Source: an uncultured Nitrospina sp.
GTDB lineage: Bacteria > Nitrospinota > Nitrospinia > Nitrospinales > VA-1
Reading direction: 5' to 3'
DNA length: 56,830 nt
Assembly (NCBI GenBank): GCA_937891765.1
Contig: CALAGQ010000054.1
Location: 1-56,830 of the forward strand
In this document: positions 1 to 7,794 of the stretch, one piece after another
Numbering within the stretch: the stretch's first letter is position 1
Layout of the letters: each line of letters starts with the position of its first letter
Made by a program: the position numbers and the translations under genes
The notes under the pieces: model-generated
Database searches by the model: none
Told to the model about the DNA's origin: nothing
What the model saw: the letters and a program-made list of their open reading frames with translations, nothing else

Positions 1-698
1 TCTGTTTCAGGAAGTAAAATCAGAAACTCTTCTCCCCCCCATCTTGCCACTTGGTCTACTTCCCGTTTTTCTGTGTTCAGGAGTGTACTGATTTTTTTCA
101 AAACATCGTCGCCCGCTGCATGGCCATAGGTGTCGTTGATTTTTTTGAAAAAATCAATATCGCTAAAAAGGATAGAAAAAGGTTTCTGGCTTCGTTTGGT
201 GCGCATGGCTTCCTCTTCAATCTTTTTTAAAAAAGCTCGCCGGTTGAACAGACCGGTCAGGGAGTCCGTTTCAGTGTCCTGGATTAATTTTTTAATGGCG
301 GCGGACAAAATCAGGTGGGTTTTGACTCTGGCGCAGACTTCTTTTAGATTGAAAGGCTTCATGATGTAATCCACGGCTCCGACTTCAAATCCTTTTAAGA
401 CATCTTCTGTTGTTCCCATGGCGGTTATAAAGATAATGGGTATGTCCGCCAACTCCGGGTCTTTTTTCAGGCGTCTGCACACTTCAAAACCATCAACTTT
501 CGGCATCATGACATCCAGCAATATCAGGTCGGGTTTCAGTTTAGGGATCAGGTTAAGGGCCATTTCTCCATCGAAGGCCACTGAAATGTTGTACCCGATG
601 CTGGCCAAGGCTTGTTGCAGAACAAGAATATTTTCCTGGGTGTCATCGACGACCATTATGGTCATGGAATCAGGTGGAAACAATTTCTCCATCAACAT
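1..698 (-). CDS. Response regulator with GGDEF diguanylate cyclase domain (3' end cut by window)
   Basis: Read on the minus strand from an ATG at 698, preceded by GAGGAG at good spacing; the frame is open to base 1, so the C-terminus lies outside the window. Residues 1-125 form a receiver domain with the acidic pair VVDD near 18-19, phospho-acceptor Asp62 in LLDVMMP, and the lysine in IMKPF. A GGDEF domain follows: SLTGLFNRRAFLKK, SDIDFFKKINDTYGH and the active-site motif as WGGEEF. GGEEF-type cyclases normally make cyclic di-GMP from two GTP when the receiver is phosphorylated. No output beyond GGDEF can be judged. It has no partner kinase here and looks monocistronic. Confidence 0.9.
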   Translation of the reverse strand, partial: MLMEKLFPPDSMTIMVVDDTQENILVLQQALASIGYNISVAFDGEMALNLIPKLKPDLILLDVMMPKVDGFEVCRRLKKDPELADIPIIFITAMGTTEDVLKGFEVGAVDYIMKPFNLKEVCARVKTHLILSAAIKKLIQDTETDSLTGLFNRRAFLKKIEEEAMRTKRSQKPFSILFSDIDFFKKINDTYGHAAGDDVLKKISTLLNTEKREVDQVARWGGEEFLILLPET

Positions 699-1080
699 GC
701 AGCTCTCCTCAATCTAGTCCATCTACTTTCAAGCTTCATACTTTGCCATAGATTCTTTTTAATGGGAAAAATTGACGCCTGGTAGGGAAAACTTGCACCC
801 ATGGATGGGAATTTTGACTCGGTAAATCTTCAGGATAAAAACAGAGAAATAGTTTGTTTATAAAGGGTTATGGGGTTTTTCTTGGCAGGCAAACAACTTG
901 GCATGAGGATTGCTGTATAGATCATTGAAGATTCGAACTGGCACTGCCACCTCCAACGGATTGGGTTTACCTCCAAGTGGCCCAATCTGTGGCGTGCCAA
1001 ATCGATGGCTAACAAGCTTTTCTCTCCGGCTCCCTTACCAAGGGAGCCGCCCTCCCCCCCCCTTTTTTCAATATTTTTCC
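699..1080. other. Intergenic region with hairpin and possible gene debris
   Basis: About 380 bases lie between the kelch gene and the GGDEF regulator. A perfect 9-bp hairpin with a 3-base loop occupies 1026-1046 (GGCTCCCTT/AAGGGAGCC). On the plus strand it is followed by C- and T-rich sequence. It resembles the window's other dispersed palindromes, and it could also act as a terminator for the convergent side. Bases 922-1000 contain the kelch-like remnant described separately. I see no credible gene in the rest; the 61-codon minus frame at 830-1015 has no recognisable protein character. Confidence 0.4.
922..1015 (-). pseudogene. Possible remnant of a second kelch gene 3' end
   Basis: Read on the minus strand, this stretch gives QIGPLGGKPNP and, after a one-base shift, GGGSASSNLQ followed by TGA. 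The intact kelch gene next to it ends QIHLLTGGPNP then GGGGSNTHLVFKLNSL. The order of motifs and the DNA around CCCAATCC are similar, so this may be the leftover of a tandem kelch paralogue. The match is short and needs a frameshift. Chance similarity of Gly-rich sequence is the alternative. Confidence 0.3.
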
Positions 1081-2037
1081 TTAGAGACTATTGAGTTTGA
1101 ACACGAGATGAGTATTGCTTCCACCTCCACCTGGATTGGGTCCGCCTGTCAGAAGATGGATTTGGTTTTTCAGCACAACAGATGCCAGCCCGTGTCTGCC
1201 TGATGGCATGGGATTAAAGGTTTTCCATTTATTGGTTGAAGGATCGTAGGCTTCATTTTCAATGAAGGTTCCTTCTCCTGATTCTCCGCCGAAAACATGA
1301 ATCAATCCGTTCAGCACCTGAGAAGTGATACCGCTACGTGCTGTAGGTAGTGAGGCGTGCTGGTTCCAATTGCCGGTTTTGGAGTCATAAGATTCATGCG
1401 TATCCAGATTATTATTGTAGTTGACGTCCACCCGTCCACCAATGGCGTGCAGTTTTTCGCCTGCTACGGAAACAGCAAGGTGATCGCGTGCGGTCGGCAT
1501 AGGGGGCAGGGTTTGCCAGCTGTCTGTTTTGGGGTCATAAACTTCATGGGCAGGTGTGTTGACCAGATTGAACAGTTTGCGATGCGCACCTCCGACCAGA
1601 TGAATCTTGCCGTCAACCACTCCCGCCGCATGTGCTCCGCGAGCAGTGGGCATGGGCGCTTTGGTCGTCCAGCGATGGATTTCGGGGTCATACTCGTAGT
1701 TTACATTGACCGCTCTCCATGTGCCGGAATCAAACCCGCCGATGACATAAAGTTTTCCGTCCACCACAGAAGCTGTCGTGTGGTGCAGACCGCGGGGAAG
1801 CGGAATGATTTGGTTCCAGGTGCCGGATTCAGGATCCCATACATCGACCTTGTTGGAAATTCCGTTGGGAGTGAACCCTCCCAATAAATAAATTTTATCG
1901 CCGACGAGCGCGGAAGAAGATTCTGTTCTTTTAATAGGAGTGGGAGAAAGCTCAACCCAGATGCCTTCAGGGTCAGCTTCAGAGATAAGAGGGAAAATAA
2001 AAATTCCCGTAAGGAGAGCGATGAAAAATTGTTTCAT
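1081..2037 (-). CDS. Exported kelch-repeat beta-propeller protein
   Basis: 318 residues from an ATG at 2037, chosen because GGAGGA lies just upstream and a signal peptide follows (MKQFFIALLTGIFIFPLISE, cleavage probably after SEA). The mature protein is six kelch blades of about 48 residues. Each has the GG pair and conserved Tyr/Trp, for example KIYLLGGFTPNG, KLYVIGGFDSGT, KIHLVGGAHRK, KLHAIGGRVDV, LIHVFGGESGEG and QIHLLTGGPNPG. Such propellers bind ligands or act as scaffolds; no catalytic domain such as galactose oxidase is fused, so no reaction can be assigned. It is probably periplasmic or surface-exposed. A dispersed repeat separates it from kdsA, which reads toward it on the same strand. 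Confidence 0.88.
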   Translation of the reverse strand: MKQFFIALLTGIFIFPLISEADPEGIWVELSPTPIKRTESSSALVGDKIYLLGGFTPNGISNKVDVWDPESGTWNQIIPLPRGLHHTTASVVDGKLYVIGGFDSGTWRAVNVNYEYDPEIHRWTTKAPMPTARGAHAAGVVDGKIHLVGGAHRKLFNLVNTPAHEVYDPKTDSWQTLPPMPTARDHLAVSVAGEKLHAIGGRVDVNYNNNLDTHESYDSKTGNWNQHASLPTARSGITSQVLNGLIHVFGGESGEGTFIENEAYDPSTNKWKTFNPMPSGRHGLASVVLKNQIHLLTGGPNPGGGGSNTHLVFKLNSL

Positions 2038-2050
2038 AATTCTTCCTCCA

Positions 2051-2157
2051 CCACCGGGCAACGCCTGGTGGAAATAAGCAATGACTCTTGCGGGCGAGCA
2101 AAGAGTTATCTCGGCTTTAAAAGCTTTTGCCCAATTGCCTCCCCTGGCAAGGGGTTA
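2051..2157. repeat. Mosaic intergenic repeat at the kdsA stop codon
   Basis: Read in the sense of kdsA, the repeat begins at its stop codon. Its modules are a CCCCTTGCCAGGGG hairpin, a GCTTTTAAAGCCGAGATAAC segment, a TTTGCTCGCCCGCAAGAG segment with ATTGCTTA, and a CCACC-GGTGG hairpin around GGGCAACGCC. The same modules in similar order follow the stop codons of the receiver-phosphatase gene and the MsbA-like gene. The distal end reaches the ribosome binding site of the kelch gene. Confidence 0.65.
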
Positions 2158-3018
2158 AGGGTTTTTTATCATTTGCCCTTTACCACGAACGATTTCGTCC
2201 AAGGTGATCAATTGTTCCAGAAGTTCAGGAAGTAGATCGAGTTTCAGCATATTGGGTCCATCCGATAACGCTTGGTCGGGGTCCGGGTGGGTTTCCATAA
2301 ACAGGGCATCGCAACCCACTCCTACCGCTCCACGGGCGAGGTCGGGGATCATCTCTCTTTGCCCGCCACTTTTCGTGCCCTGGCCTCCGGGTTGTTGCAG
2401 GCTGTGGGTGGAATCGAAGATCACCGGATAGCCGTAGTCCCGCATCAAAACAAGGGAGCGCATATCCACCACGAGATTGTTGTAGCCAAATGTTGCCCCT
2501 CGTTCTGTCAGCAGGATATTTTTATTGTTGCTCTCTTCAAGTTTGTTCACGACATTTTTCATGTCCCAGGGGGCCATAAACTGGCCTTTTTTTACATTGA
2601 TCGGCTTGCCGGTGTTGGCGGCTTTTACCAGGAGATCCGTTTGCCGACAAAGAAATGCCGGGATCTGCAAAACATCGAGCACTTCCGCCGCAGGTTCGAC
2701 TTCCTCTTCCTTATGGACGTCGGACAAAATGGGAAGTTCCAGATCGGTCTTGATCTTTTGCAGAATTTTTAATCCTTCTTTCAGTCCCGGGCCGCGAAAC
2801 GATTGAATGGAAGACCGGTTGGCTTTATCGTAGGAGGCTTTGAAAATAAAGGGCACCCCTAGGTCTCCGGTAATACGTTTCAGCTTTTCGGCGATGTCCC
2901 GGGTGATTTTTTCCGACTCAATCACGCAGGGGCCCGCGATCAGCACTAGAGGATTCCTCCCGCCTATACTAACGGTGCCGGTAGAAATTGAGTGAGTGAT
3001 TTTGGGTGTGTTACTCAT
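2155..3018 (-). CDS. kdsA: 3-deoxy-8-phosphooctulonate synthase (KDO-8-P synthase)
   Basis: 287 residues, full family length. The enzyme condenses phosphoenolpyruvate with arabinose 5-phosphate to KDO 8-phosphate, the committed step to the inner-core sugar of LPS. Visible motifs are [45 protein letters not shown] and [16 protein letters not shown]. The Cys in AGPCVIES, with the His in DSTH, the Glu in METH and the Asp in SDGPN, matches the metal-dependent class rather than the E. coli class, which has Asn at that position. Its ATG overlaps the stop of the upstream receiver-like gene (bases 3015-3018), which implies translational coupling. KdsA is cytoplasmic. Confidence 0.97.
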   Translation of the reverse strand: MSNTPKITHSISTGTVSIGGRNPLVLIAGPCVIESEKITRDIAEKLKRITGDLGVPFIFKASYDKANRSSIQSFRGPGLKEGLKILQKIKTDLELPILSDVHKEEEVEPAAEVLDVLQIPAFLCRQTDLLVKAANTGKPINVKKGQFMAPWDMKNVVNKLEESNNKNILLTERGATFGYNNLVVDMRSLVLMRDYGYPVIFDSTHSLQQPGGQGTKSGGQREMIPDLARGAVGVGCDALFMETHPDPDQALSDGPNMLKLDLLPELLEQLITLDEIVRGKGQMIKNP

Positions 3019-3461
3019 AGGAGTTTGGGTGAAAGAGCGTCCTGCACTTCCTTGGAAATGGGGACAGGATGAGGCACTTCGGTTCGGGGGGGCAATCCCT
3101 CCTCGGCAAGGAGACCCAGCATGATTTCTCTCACTTTTTCGTTATTGGGGGCCTTATACACGGTGGGAAACCCGTTTGCCGTAATTTCCGCAAGATTAAT
3201 ATCCGGAAAATCATCAGTGAGAAGAAAAATCACCGGAGTTTTGCGGAACCTCTTTTTTATATTCATCAAATGTTTGATCTCGTTTTTTTCCTTACGCGGG
3301 ACAAACACCATCAAGTCGCAACTGATAAGTTCGGAGTTTTTGAAACAATCGTTGGGAGAAACGAACGTCATGATGGTGAAAATTTCCTCGCTGAGAAATT
3401 TCGCCATTTGAATGCGCTCACCCCTGATTGGGTCAACAATGTAGATGGTCTTATAATCCAT
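3015..3461 (-). CDS. Degenerate receiver-domain protein coupled to kdsA
   Basis: 148 residues. The fold looks like a CheY-type receiver: a beta strand IYIVDP, a central strand DLMVFVPR, a strand [11 protein letters not shown] and a YKAPNN turn in place of the usual KPF. The phospho-acceptor Asp is missing: the central strand runs DLMVFV instead of xxxxD. Only one acidic residue remains at the first strand. It is therefore probably a pseudo-receiver that cannot be phosphorylated in the usual way. A short Pro-rich tail ([15 protein letters not shown]) follows. It overlaps kdsA by 4 bases (ATGA), so the two proteins are probably made together, which is an unusual pairing. A regulatory role toward LPS synthesis is only an inference. 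Confidence 0.7.
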   Translation of the reverse strand: MDYKTIYIVDPIRGERIQMAKFLSEEIFTIMTFVSPNDCFKNSELISCDLMVFVPRKEKNEIKHLMNIKKRFRKTPVIFLLTDDFPDINLAEITANGFPTVYKAPNNEKVREIMLGLLAEEGLPPRTEVPHPVPISKEVQDALSPKLL

Positions 3462-3621
3462 AAAATTTCCCTGAAGTTGAAATCATAACCGATCAACCAA
3501 GTTTAACATTAAAAGAGGCGTCGGTAACGCAAAATCAGTTCTGGTTTCGGGTGCCGGGTTTGCTTTATTCATTGCCCTGTGGAACAATAATACAACGACG
3601 AAAAACTTCTGGGTTATCCAA

Positions 3622-4923
3622 ATGAATAAACAAATTAGCTTCTTGTTACTGATTTTGTTTCTGGCCGTTCCTCCCGCCTACTCCAAAGACCGTGTGGTCG
3701 TCGTTAAACTTTCAGGGGCGATCAACCCCGCAGTCGCCGAATATGTTTCCCATGAAATCAGCCAGGCCAACGTCGAGCAGGATGCGTTGATCGTGCTGCG
3801 CATGGATACTCCCGGCGGACTGGACACTTCCATGCGGCAGATCATCAAGAAAATCCAGGGTTCCCAGGTTCCGGTGGCCTCATTTGTTGCGCCGAGTGGA
3901 TCGCGTGCCGCCTCGGCGGGAACGTTCATTACGATCGCATCGCATATTGCCGCCATGGCTCCGGGCACCAATATTGGTGCCGCTCATCCGGTGAATATGA
4001 TGGGTGGGGGCGGCGAAGGCAAGCAGGCCAAAACCATGGAGAAGAAGGTGACCAACGATGCCGCCGCTTACATCCGTTCCTTGGCGGAGCTTAGAAAGCG
4101 CAATGCCCACTGGGCAGAACTGGCGGTGGTCAACAGCGTTTCCATATCGGCGGAAGAGGCCAGGAAGCTCAACGTCATTGATCTCATTGCCGCAGATGTG
4201 AAAGCGCTGGTGCTGGCTGTAGATGGAAGGGAAGTGCAAGTCGCCTCCGGTTCCGTCACGCTCAAGACCGGAAACCTGGAAATTGTTTATCACGAGATGA
4301 ATCCCCGACAGAAAATGCTGGATATCATTTCCAGTCCTAATGTCGCCTACATCCTCATGATGCTTGGGATGGTGGGACTTTATTTTGAGTTGTCGAACCC
4401 CGGACTGGTTCTGCCCGGCGTGATTGGAGCCATCAGCCTCATTCTTGCGCTCTATGCCATGCAGGCGTTACCGATCAACTACGCCGGACTTTTACTGATC
4501 ATTTTCGGCGTGATTCTGTTTATCGCTGAAATCAACGTCATGAGCTACGGCCTTCTATCCGTATCCGGAGTGATATCGATTTTTCTCGGGTCCACCATGC
4601 TGATCGACAGTGACGACCCTGCCATGCAGATTTCCCGTGCCATCCTTTATCCGACGCTGGGTATGACAATTGTTTTGTCGCTGGGCATCGTTGTTTTCGC
4701 TACCCGCACTCGCAGCCTCAAAAAACTGGGGGGGATGGAAGGGATGATTGGCGAAATCGGTCTGGTGAAAGAAATTCTGAACCCGAAAGGCACTGTCCTT
4801 GTTCACGGTGAGTTGTGGGACGCGGAAGCAGAAAATCAGGTCGCCGAAGGGGAAAGAGTGCGAGTCGATTCGGTGCAAGGCCTGAAAATTAAAGTCTCCC
4901 AAATTGAAGCCCCGAGTTCATAA
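3622..4923 (+). CDS. nfeD: NfeD-family membrane-bound serine protease
   Basis: 433 residues. An N-terminal signal peptide (MNKQISFLLLILFLAVPPAY) is followed by a ClpP/crotonase-type protease domain at about 25-220. Its motifs are RMDTPGGLDTSM, VAPSGSRAASAGTFI (likely nucleophile Ser in AASAG) and GAAHPVN. Four or five membrane helices follow at about 235-355, and a C-terminal NfeD OB-fold at about 370-430 (GMIGEIGLVKEIL ... VRVDSVQGLKIKVSQI). This is the long, STOPP-associated form of NfeD, thought to cleave stomatin-like proteins in membrane microdomains. No stomatin or flotillin gene lies next to it; the downstream gene is an alpha/beta hydrolase whose possible TTG start overlaps this 3' end. 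Confidence 0.92.
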   Translation: MNKQISFLLLILFLAVPPAYSKDRVVVVKLSGAINPAVAEYVSHEISQANVEQDALIVLRMDTPGGLDTSMRQIIKKIQGSQVPVASFVAPSGSRAASAGTFITIASHIAAMAPGTNIGAAHPVNMMGGGGEGKQAKTMEKKVTNDAAAYIRSLAELRKRNAHWAELAVVNSVSISAEEARKLNVIDLIAADVKALVLAVDGREVQVASGSVTLKTGNLEIVYHEMNPRQKMLDIISSPNVAYILMMLGMVGLYFELSNPGLVLPGVIGAISLILALYAMQALPINYAGLLLIIFGVILFIAEINVMSYGLLSVSGVISIFLGSTMLIDSDDPAMQISRAILYPTLGMTIVLSLGIVVFATRTRSLKKLGGMEGMIGEIGLVKEILNPKGTVLVHGELWDAEAENQVAEGERVRVDSVQGLKIKVSQIEAPSS

Positions 4924-5764
4924 GGTGACGTGGACTCAGTCTGCTGGCCTGCTGGTTTTCTTCGTTCTGGTTTATGCGGCCTTCCTGCTCCTTTTTGAAA
5001 ACAAAGTCATTTTCCATCCCGCCCGCTATCCGGAAGGATTTTGGAATCCATCCTCTGTCGGAATTCCGGCGCAGGACATTTATTTTGCATCCGAGGACGG
5101 AGTAAAACTGCATGGCTGGTTCATTCCCAACCCCAATGCGGTGGCGACCCTACTATGGTTTCATGGCAACGCCGGCAACATCAGCCACCGGCTGGATAAT
5201 ATCCAGCGTCTCAAACCGCTCAACCTGAATATTTTTATTTTTGATTATCGTGGTTACGGAAGAAGCGAAGGCGTACCTGATGAACAGGGAATCTACAAAG
5301 ATTCCAGAGCGGCATACAAGAAGGTTCTTGCAATGGATGGCGTGTCGGTCGATTCGCTATTTCTGTTTGGCCGTTCTTTAGGAGGCATCTGCGCGGTGGA
5401 AACGGCTATGAACCACCCGGCCAGAGGCTTGATTCTGGAATCTGTGTTCACCAACTCCGCCGATATGTCGAGACAAGTGTTCCCGCTCATCCCTCTGGGT
5501 TGGGCGATCCGGTCCAAGCTGGATGCAATTGGAAAAGTCCCTCACCTGAAACTTCCAAAACTATTCCTACATGGCACACGCGATGAGATCGTCCCTTATG
5601 ACCTTGGGCGTAAATTGTTCGAGCAGGCTGGAGACCCTAAAACGTTTTACTCCATCGAAGGGGCCGGCCATAATGATACGTATATTCTGGGTGGGGTCGG
5701 TTATTATGATGTTCTGAACCGGTTTATCACCGAAACTCTGCAAAACTCTAACAATAGAGGATGA
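4904..5764 (+). CDS. Membrane-anchored alpha/beta hydrolase (Bem46-like)
   Basis: 286 residues from TTG 4904. GTG 4925, directly after the nfeD stop, is the other plausible start; neither has a clear ribosome binding site. One N-terminal membrane anchor (AGLLVFFVLVYAAFLLLF) is followed by the extended FHPARYPEGFW segment typical of the Bem46/YfhR group. The catalytic triad is visible: nucleophile Ser in FGRSLGG, Asp in HGTRDEIVPY and His in GAGHNDTY. The HGNAGNISHR segment supplies the oxyanion hole. Proteins of this kind are esterases or thioesterases of unknown substrate. It is probably co-transcribed with nfeD. Confidence 0.88.
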   Translation: MKPRVHKVTWTQSAGLLVFFVLVYAAFLLLFENKVIFHPARYPEGFWNPSSVGIPAQDIYFASEDGVKLHGWFIPNPNAVATLLWFHGNAGNISHRLDNIQRLKPLNLNIFIFDYRGYGRSEGVPDEQGIYKDSRAAYKKVLAMDGVSVDSLFLFGRSLGGICAVETAMNHPARGLILESVFTNSADMSRQVFPLIPLGWAIRSKLDAIGKVPHLKLPKLFLHGTRDEIVPYDLGRKLFEQAGDPKTFYSIEGAGHNDTYILGGVGYYDVLNRFITETLQNSNNRG

Positions 5765-5839
5765 CCTGTGTGACATTTTAGGTTACATTTTCCTCTGCGG
5801 TTTTTTTCTTCAATGAGATTTTTGAGCACCCCCGAAACT

Positions 5840-7003
5840 ATGACAGTGCGACAAGACATTTTAAAAGATATCAAAACTGTGGTGATCAAGATTGGCAGCA
5901 GTGTTATTTCCAATCGAGATAAAGGCCAATCGTCGCTGGAGTGCGGGTTGAGTAAGGACTGGGTGCGGCATTACGCCCGTAAAATAAAGATCATCCGCGA
6001 TAAAGGGCACCATGTGGTGCTGGTCTCATCCGGTGCCATCATGGCGGGACGGGAACGCCTGGAATTTGGCCGCGCCGATTTGACCATTCCTGAAAAGCAG
6101 GCCTGCGCCGCCATCGGTCAGAGCTTCCTGATGCATACCTATGAGAAAGCTTTCGAGAAAAAAGAATTGAAGGTTGCCCAGATTCTTTTGAGCCACGAAG
6201 ACCTGAGAAACCGCACACGCTACCTGAACGCCAAACACACCATTGAAGCACTTCTGGAAAGGGGCGTCATTCCCATCATCAACGAAAACGATTCTGTCAC
6301 GGTTGACGAGATCAAGATCGGCGATAACGATACTCTTTCCGCAACCGTGGCCTGTCTGGTCGATGCGCAACTGTTAATCATTCTCTCAGACGTTGAGGGA
6401 CTGTATGACCGCGACCCGTCTTTGAAAAGCAGGTCCGGTGCTGAAAAAGTGCAACTGATTTCCCATATATCCAAAGTCAATGAAGACATTGAGCGCATTG
6501 CAGGAAAAAGCAATAATCGTTTGACAGTGGGAGGGATGATCACCAAGGTGCTGGCTGCAAAAAAAACCATGAGCTTTGGTATTCCCACGCTGGTCGTTAA
6601 TGGCCTTGACGAAAAAATCATCGAAAGTATTTTTGCCGGTAAAGAAGTGGGCACATTGTTCTGGTCGGGGAAAGGCAAGATCCGCGACCGCAAACACTGG
6701 ATCGCCCATACCCTGAAACCCGCCGGAACACTGACCATCGATGCAGGCGCTTGCAAAGCCTTGGTGGAAAGAGGTAAAAGCCTCCTCCCAGCAGGACTGG
6801 TGAAGGTGAAAGGCAATTTTGAGTTCGGCAGTGCTCTGGCTCTTCTTGATGAGTCGGGAAACGAAATCGGTCGCGGACTGGTCAACTATAACTCCCGTGA
6901 CCTCGAACAGATTAAGGGCATGAAAACTTCCGCCGTGCGCAACTTGATGGGGGAATCCTATTACGAAGAAGTGATCCACCGTGACGACATGGTGATCCAC
7001 TAG
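5840..7003 (+). CDS. proB: Glutamate 5-kinase with PUA domain
   Basis: 387 residues from ATG 5840; an in-frame ATG at 5813 would add nine residues. Neither start has a convincing ribosome binding site, and 5840 fits the family N-terminus better. It phosphorylates glutamate to glutamyl 5-phosphate, the first step of proline synthesis. The amino-acid kinase domain covers about 12-270 with VVIKIGSSVI, VLVSSGAIMAGRE, PIINENDSV, GDNDTLSATVA and GGMITKVLAA. A C-terminal PUA domain (about 285-365) follows, the usual site linked to proline feedback. No proA is adjacent; in many genomes it is elsewhere. Cytoplasmic. Confidence 0.96.
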   Translation: MTVRQDILKDIKTVVIKIGSSVISNRDKGQSSLECGLSKDWVRHYARKIKIIRDKGHHVVLVSSGAIMAGRERLEFGRADLTIPEKQACAAIGQSFLMHTYEKAFEKKELKVAQILLSHEDLRNRTRYLNAKHTIEALLERGVIPIINENDSVTVDEIKIGDNDTLSATVACLVDAQLLIILSDVEGLYDRDPSLKSRSGAEKVQLISHISKVNEDIERIAGKSNNRLTVGGMITKVLAAKKTMSFGIPTLVVNGLDEKIIESIFAGKEVGTLFWSGKGKIRDRKHWIAHTLKPAGTLTIDAGACKALVERGKSLLPAGLVKVKGNFEFGSALALLDESGNEIGRGLVNYNSRDLEQIKGMKTSAVRNLMGESYYEEVIHRDDMVIH

Positions 7004-7112
7004 CCGCCGGCGAGCCGCCGGTGGGAAAGAGGCACAAACTTCTCAAGCCGAGATCGAAATTGCTAACAGTTAACAGCTATTGCTCATTGCCCCCACGGAT
7101 AGTGGAGGGAGG
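7004..7112. repeat. Degenerate copy of the mosaic intergenic repeat after proB
   Basis: The sequence starts at the proB stop with TAGCCGCCGGCGAGCCGCCGG. It continues through a segment containing TTCTCAAGCCGAGAT and GCTATTGCTCATTGCCCCCA. These pieces match modules seen more fully at 36671-36786 and 54890-54985. The copy is diverged, and its end near the YkgJ-like gene is uncertain. Confidence 0.45.
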
Positions 7113-7120
7113 CACTCCCC

Positions 7121-7531
7121 ATGGGTAAGTGGTGGGAGAGGGAGCCGATTCGTTTTGAATGTCAAGCCGACTGTTTCAAGTGTTGCGTGAAACCGGGCAT
7201 CGTGCATTTTGATCGTGAAGATATTCGCAACGCCGCCGATTTTTTGAAAACCACTCCGGCAGAATTTAAGAAAACCTACCTCACCCGCGATGAAGGTGAA
7301 TGGATTCTCGAAGTTGGTGAAGAGGGCGAACCCTGCACTTTCTTAACCGATCAGGGCTGCGACATCCACGAAGGCAAACCGAAACAATGTTCGTCCTACC
7401 CGTTTTGGAGAGAAAATATGGATTCCAAATTCATGTGGCGACTGGTCGGCGGGTTCTGCCCCGGTATCGATATCGGCCCCATGGTTCCCATAGAAACCAT
7501 AAAAAACTTCCTAAAAAAATTCACCCACTAG
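7121..7531 (+). CDS. YkgJ-family cysteine cluster protein
   Basis: 136 residues. The cysteine pattern CQADCFKCCVKPG near the N-terminus, followed by GEPCTFLTDQGCDIHE, KPKQCSSYPFW and GGFCPG, is that of the YkgJ/CxxCxxCC family. The cysteines are thought to bind zinc or an iron-sulfur cluster, and the biochemical role is unknown. The start ATG follows GGAGGCACTCCCC. The stop codon TAG is also the first base triplet of a dispersed repeat. It sits alone between proB and purA. Confidence 0.88.
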   Translation: MGKWWEREPIRFECQADCFKCCVKPGIVHFDREDIRNAADFLKTTPAEFKKTYLTRDEGEWILEVGEEGEPCTFLTDQGCDIHEGKPKQCSSYPFWRENMDSKFMWRLVGGFCPGIDIGPMVPIETIKNFLKKFTH

Positions 7532-7712
7532 CCCACTAGGCGTGAGGCCAGCTGGCAATGACTATTGCTGGCTATCAAAACGTTATCTCGGCTGAATGTG
7601 ACGCTGCCTAGTTTCCTCCATACCTGCTTACGTAGAGGTAGTGAACGATGTCTGTATTTTCTATATATGCTAGTCGATCAGGTTATTGCTCACTGGCCCC
7701 ACGCCGAGTGGG
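7530..7712. repeat. Two copies of the mosaic intergenic repeat in opposite orientations
   Basis: Copy one (7530-7595) starts at the stop codon of the YkgJ-like gene: CCACTAGGCGTGAGGCC, then CTGGCAATGACTATTGCTGG, then CGTTATCTCGGCT. Copy two (7682-7712) is inverted; its reverse complement reads CCCACTCGGCGTGGGGCCAG followed by TGAGCAATAAC. The interval to purA (7532-7794) holds no other gene that I can support; the 143-codon plus frame through it overlaps purA out of frame. Confidence 0.7.
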
Positions 7713-7794
7713 TTGACAAGGTGGGGGTGGGTGGGGATAATAGCCCGCTGGGCGCGGGATTGATTTACTTTTGTTGTTACTTAGAAAGGTTTAT

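Noticed and set aside
928..945. tRNA-like GATTCGAACTGGC string
   Set aside because: It resembles a T-arm but no acceptor stem, D-arm or anticodon arm can be built around it.
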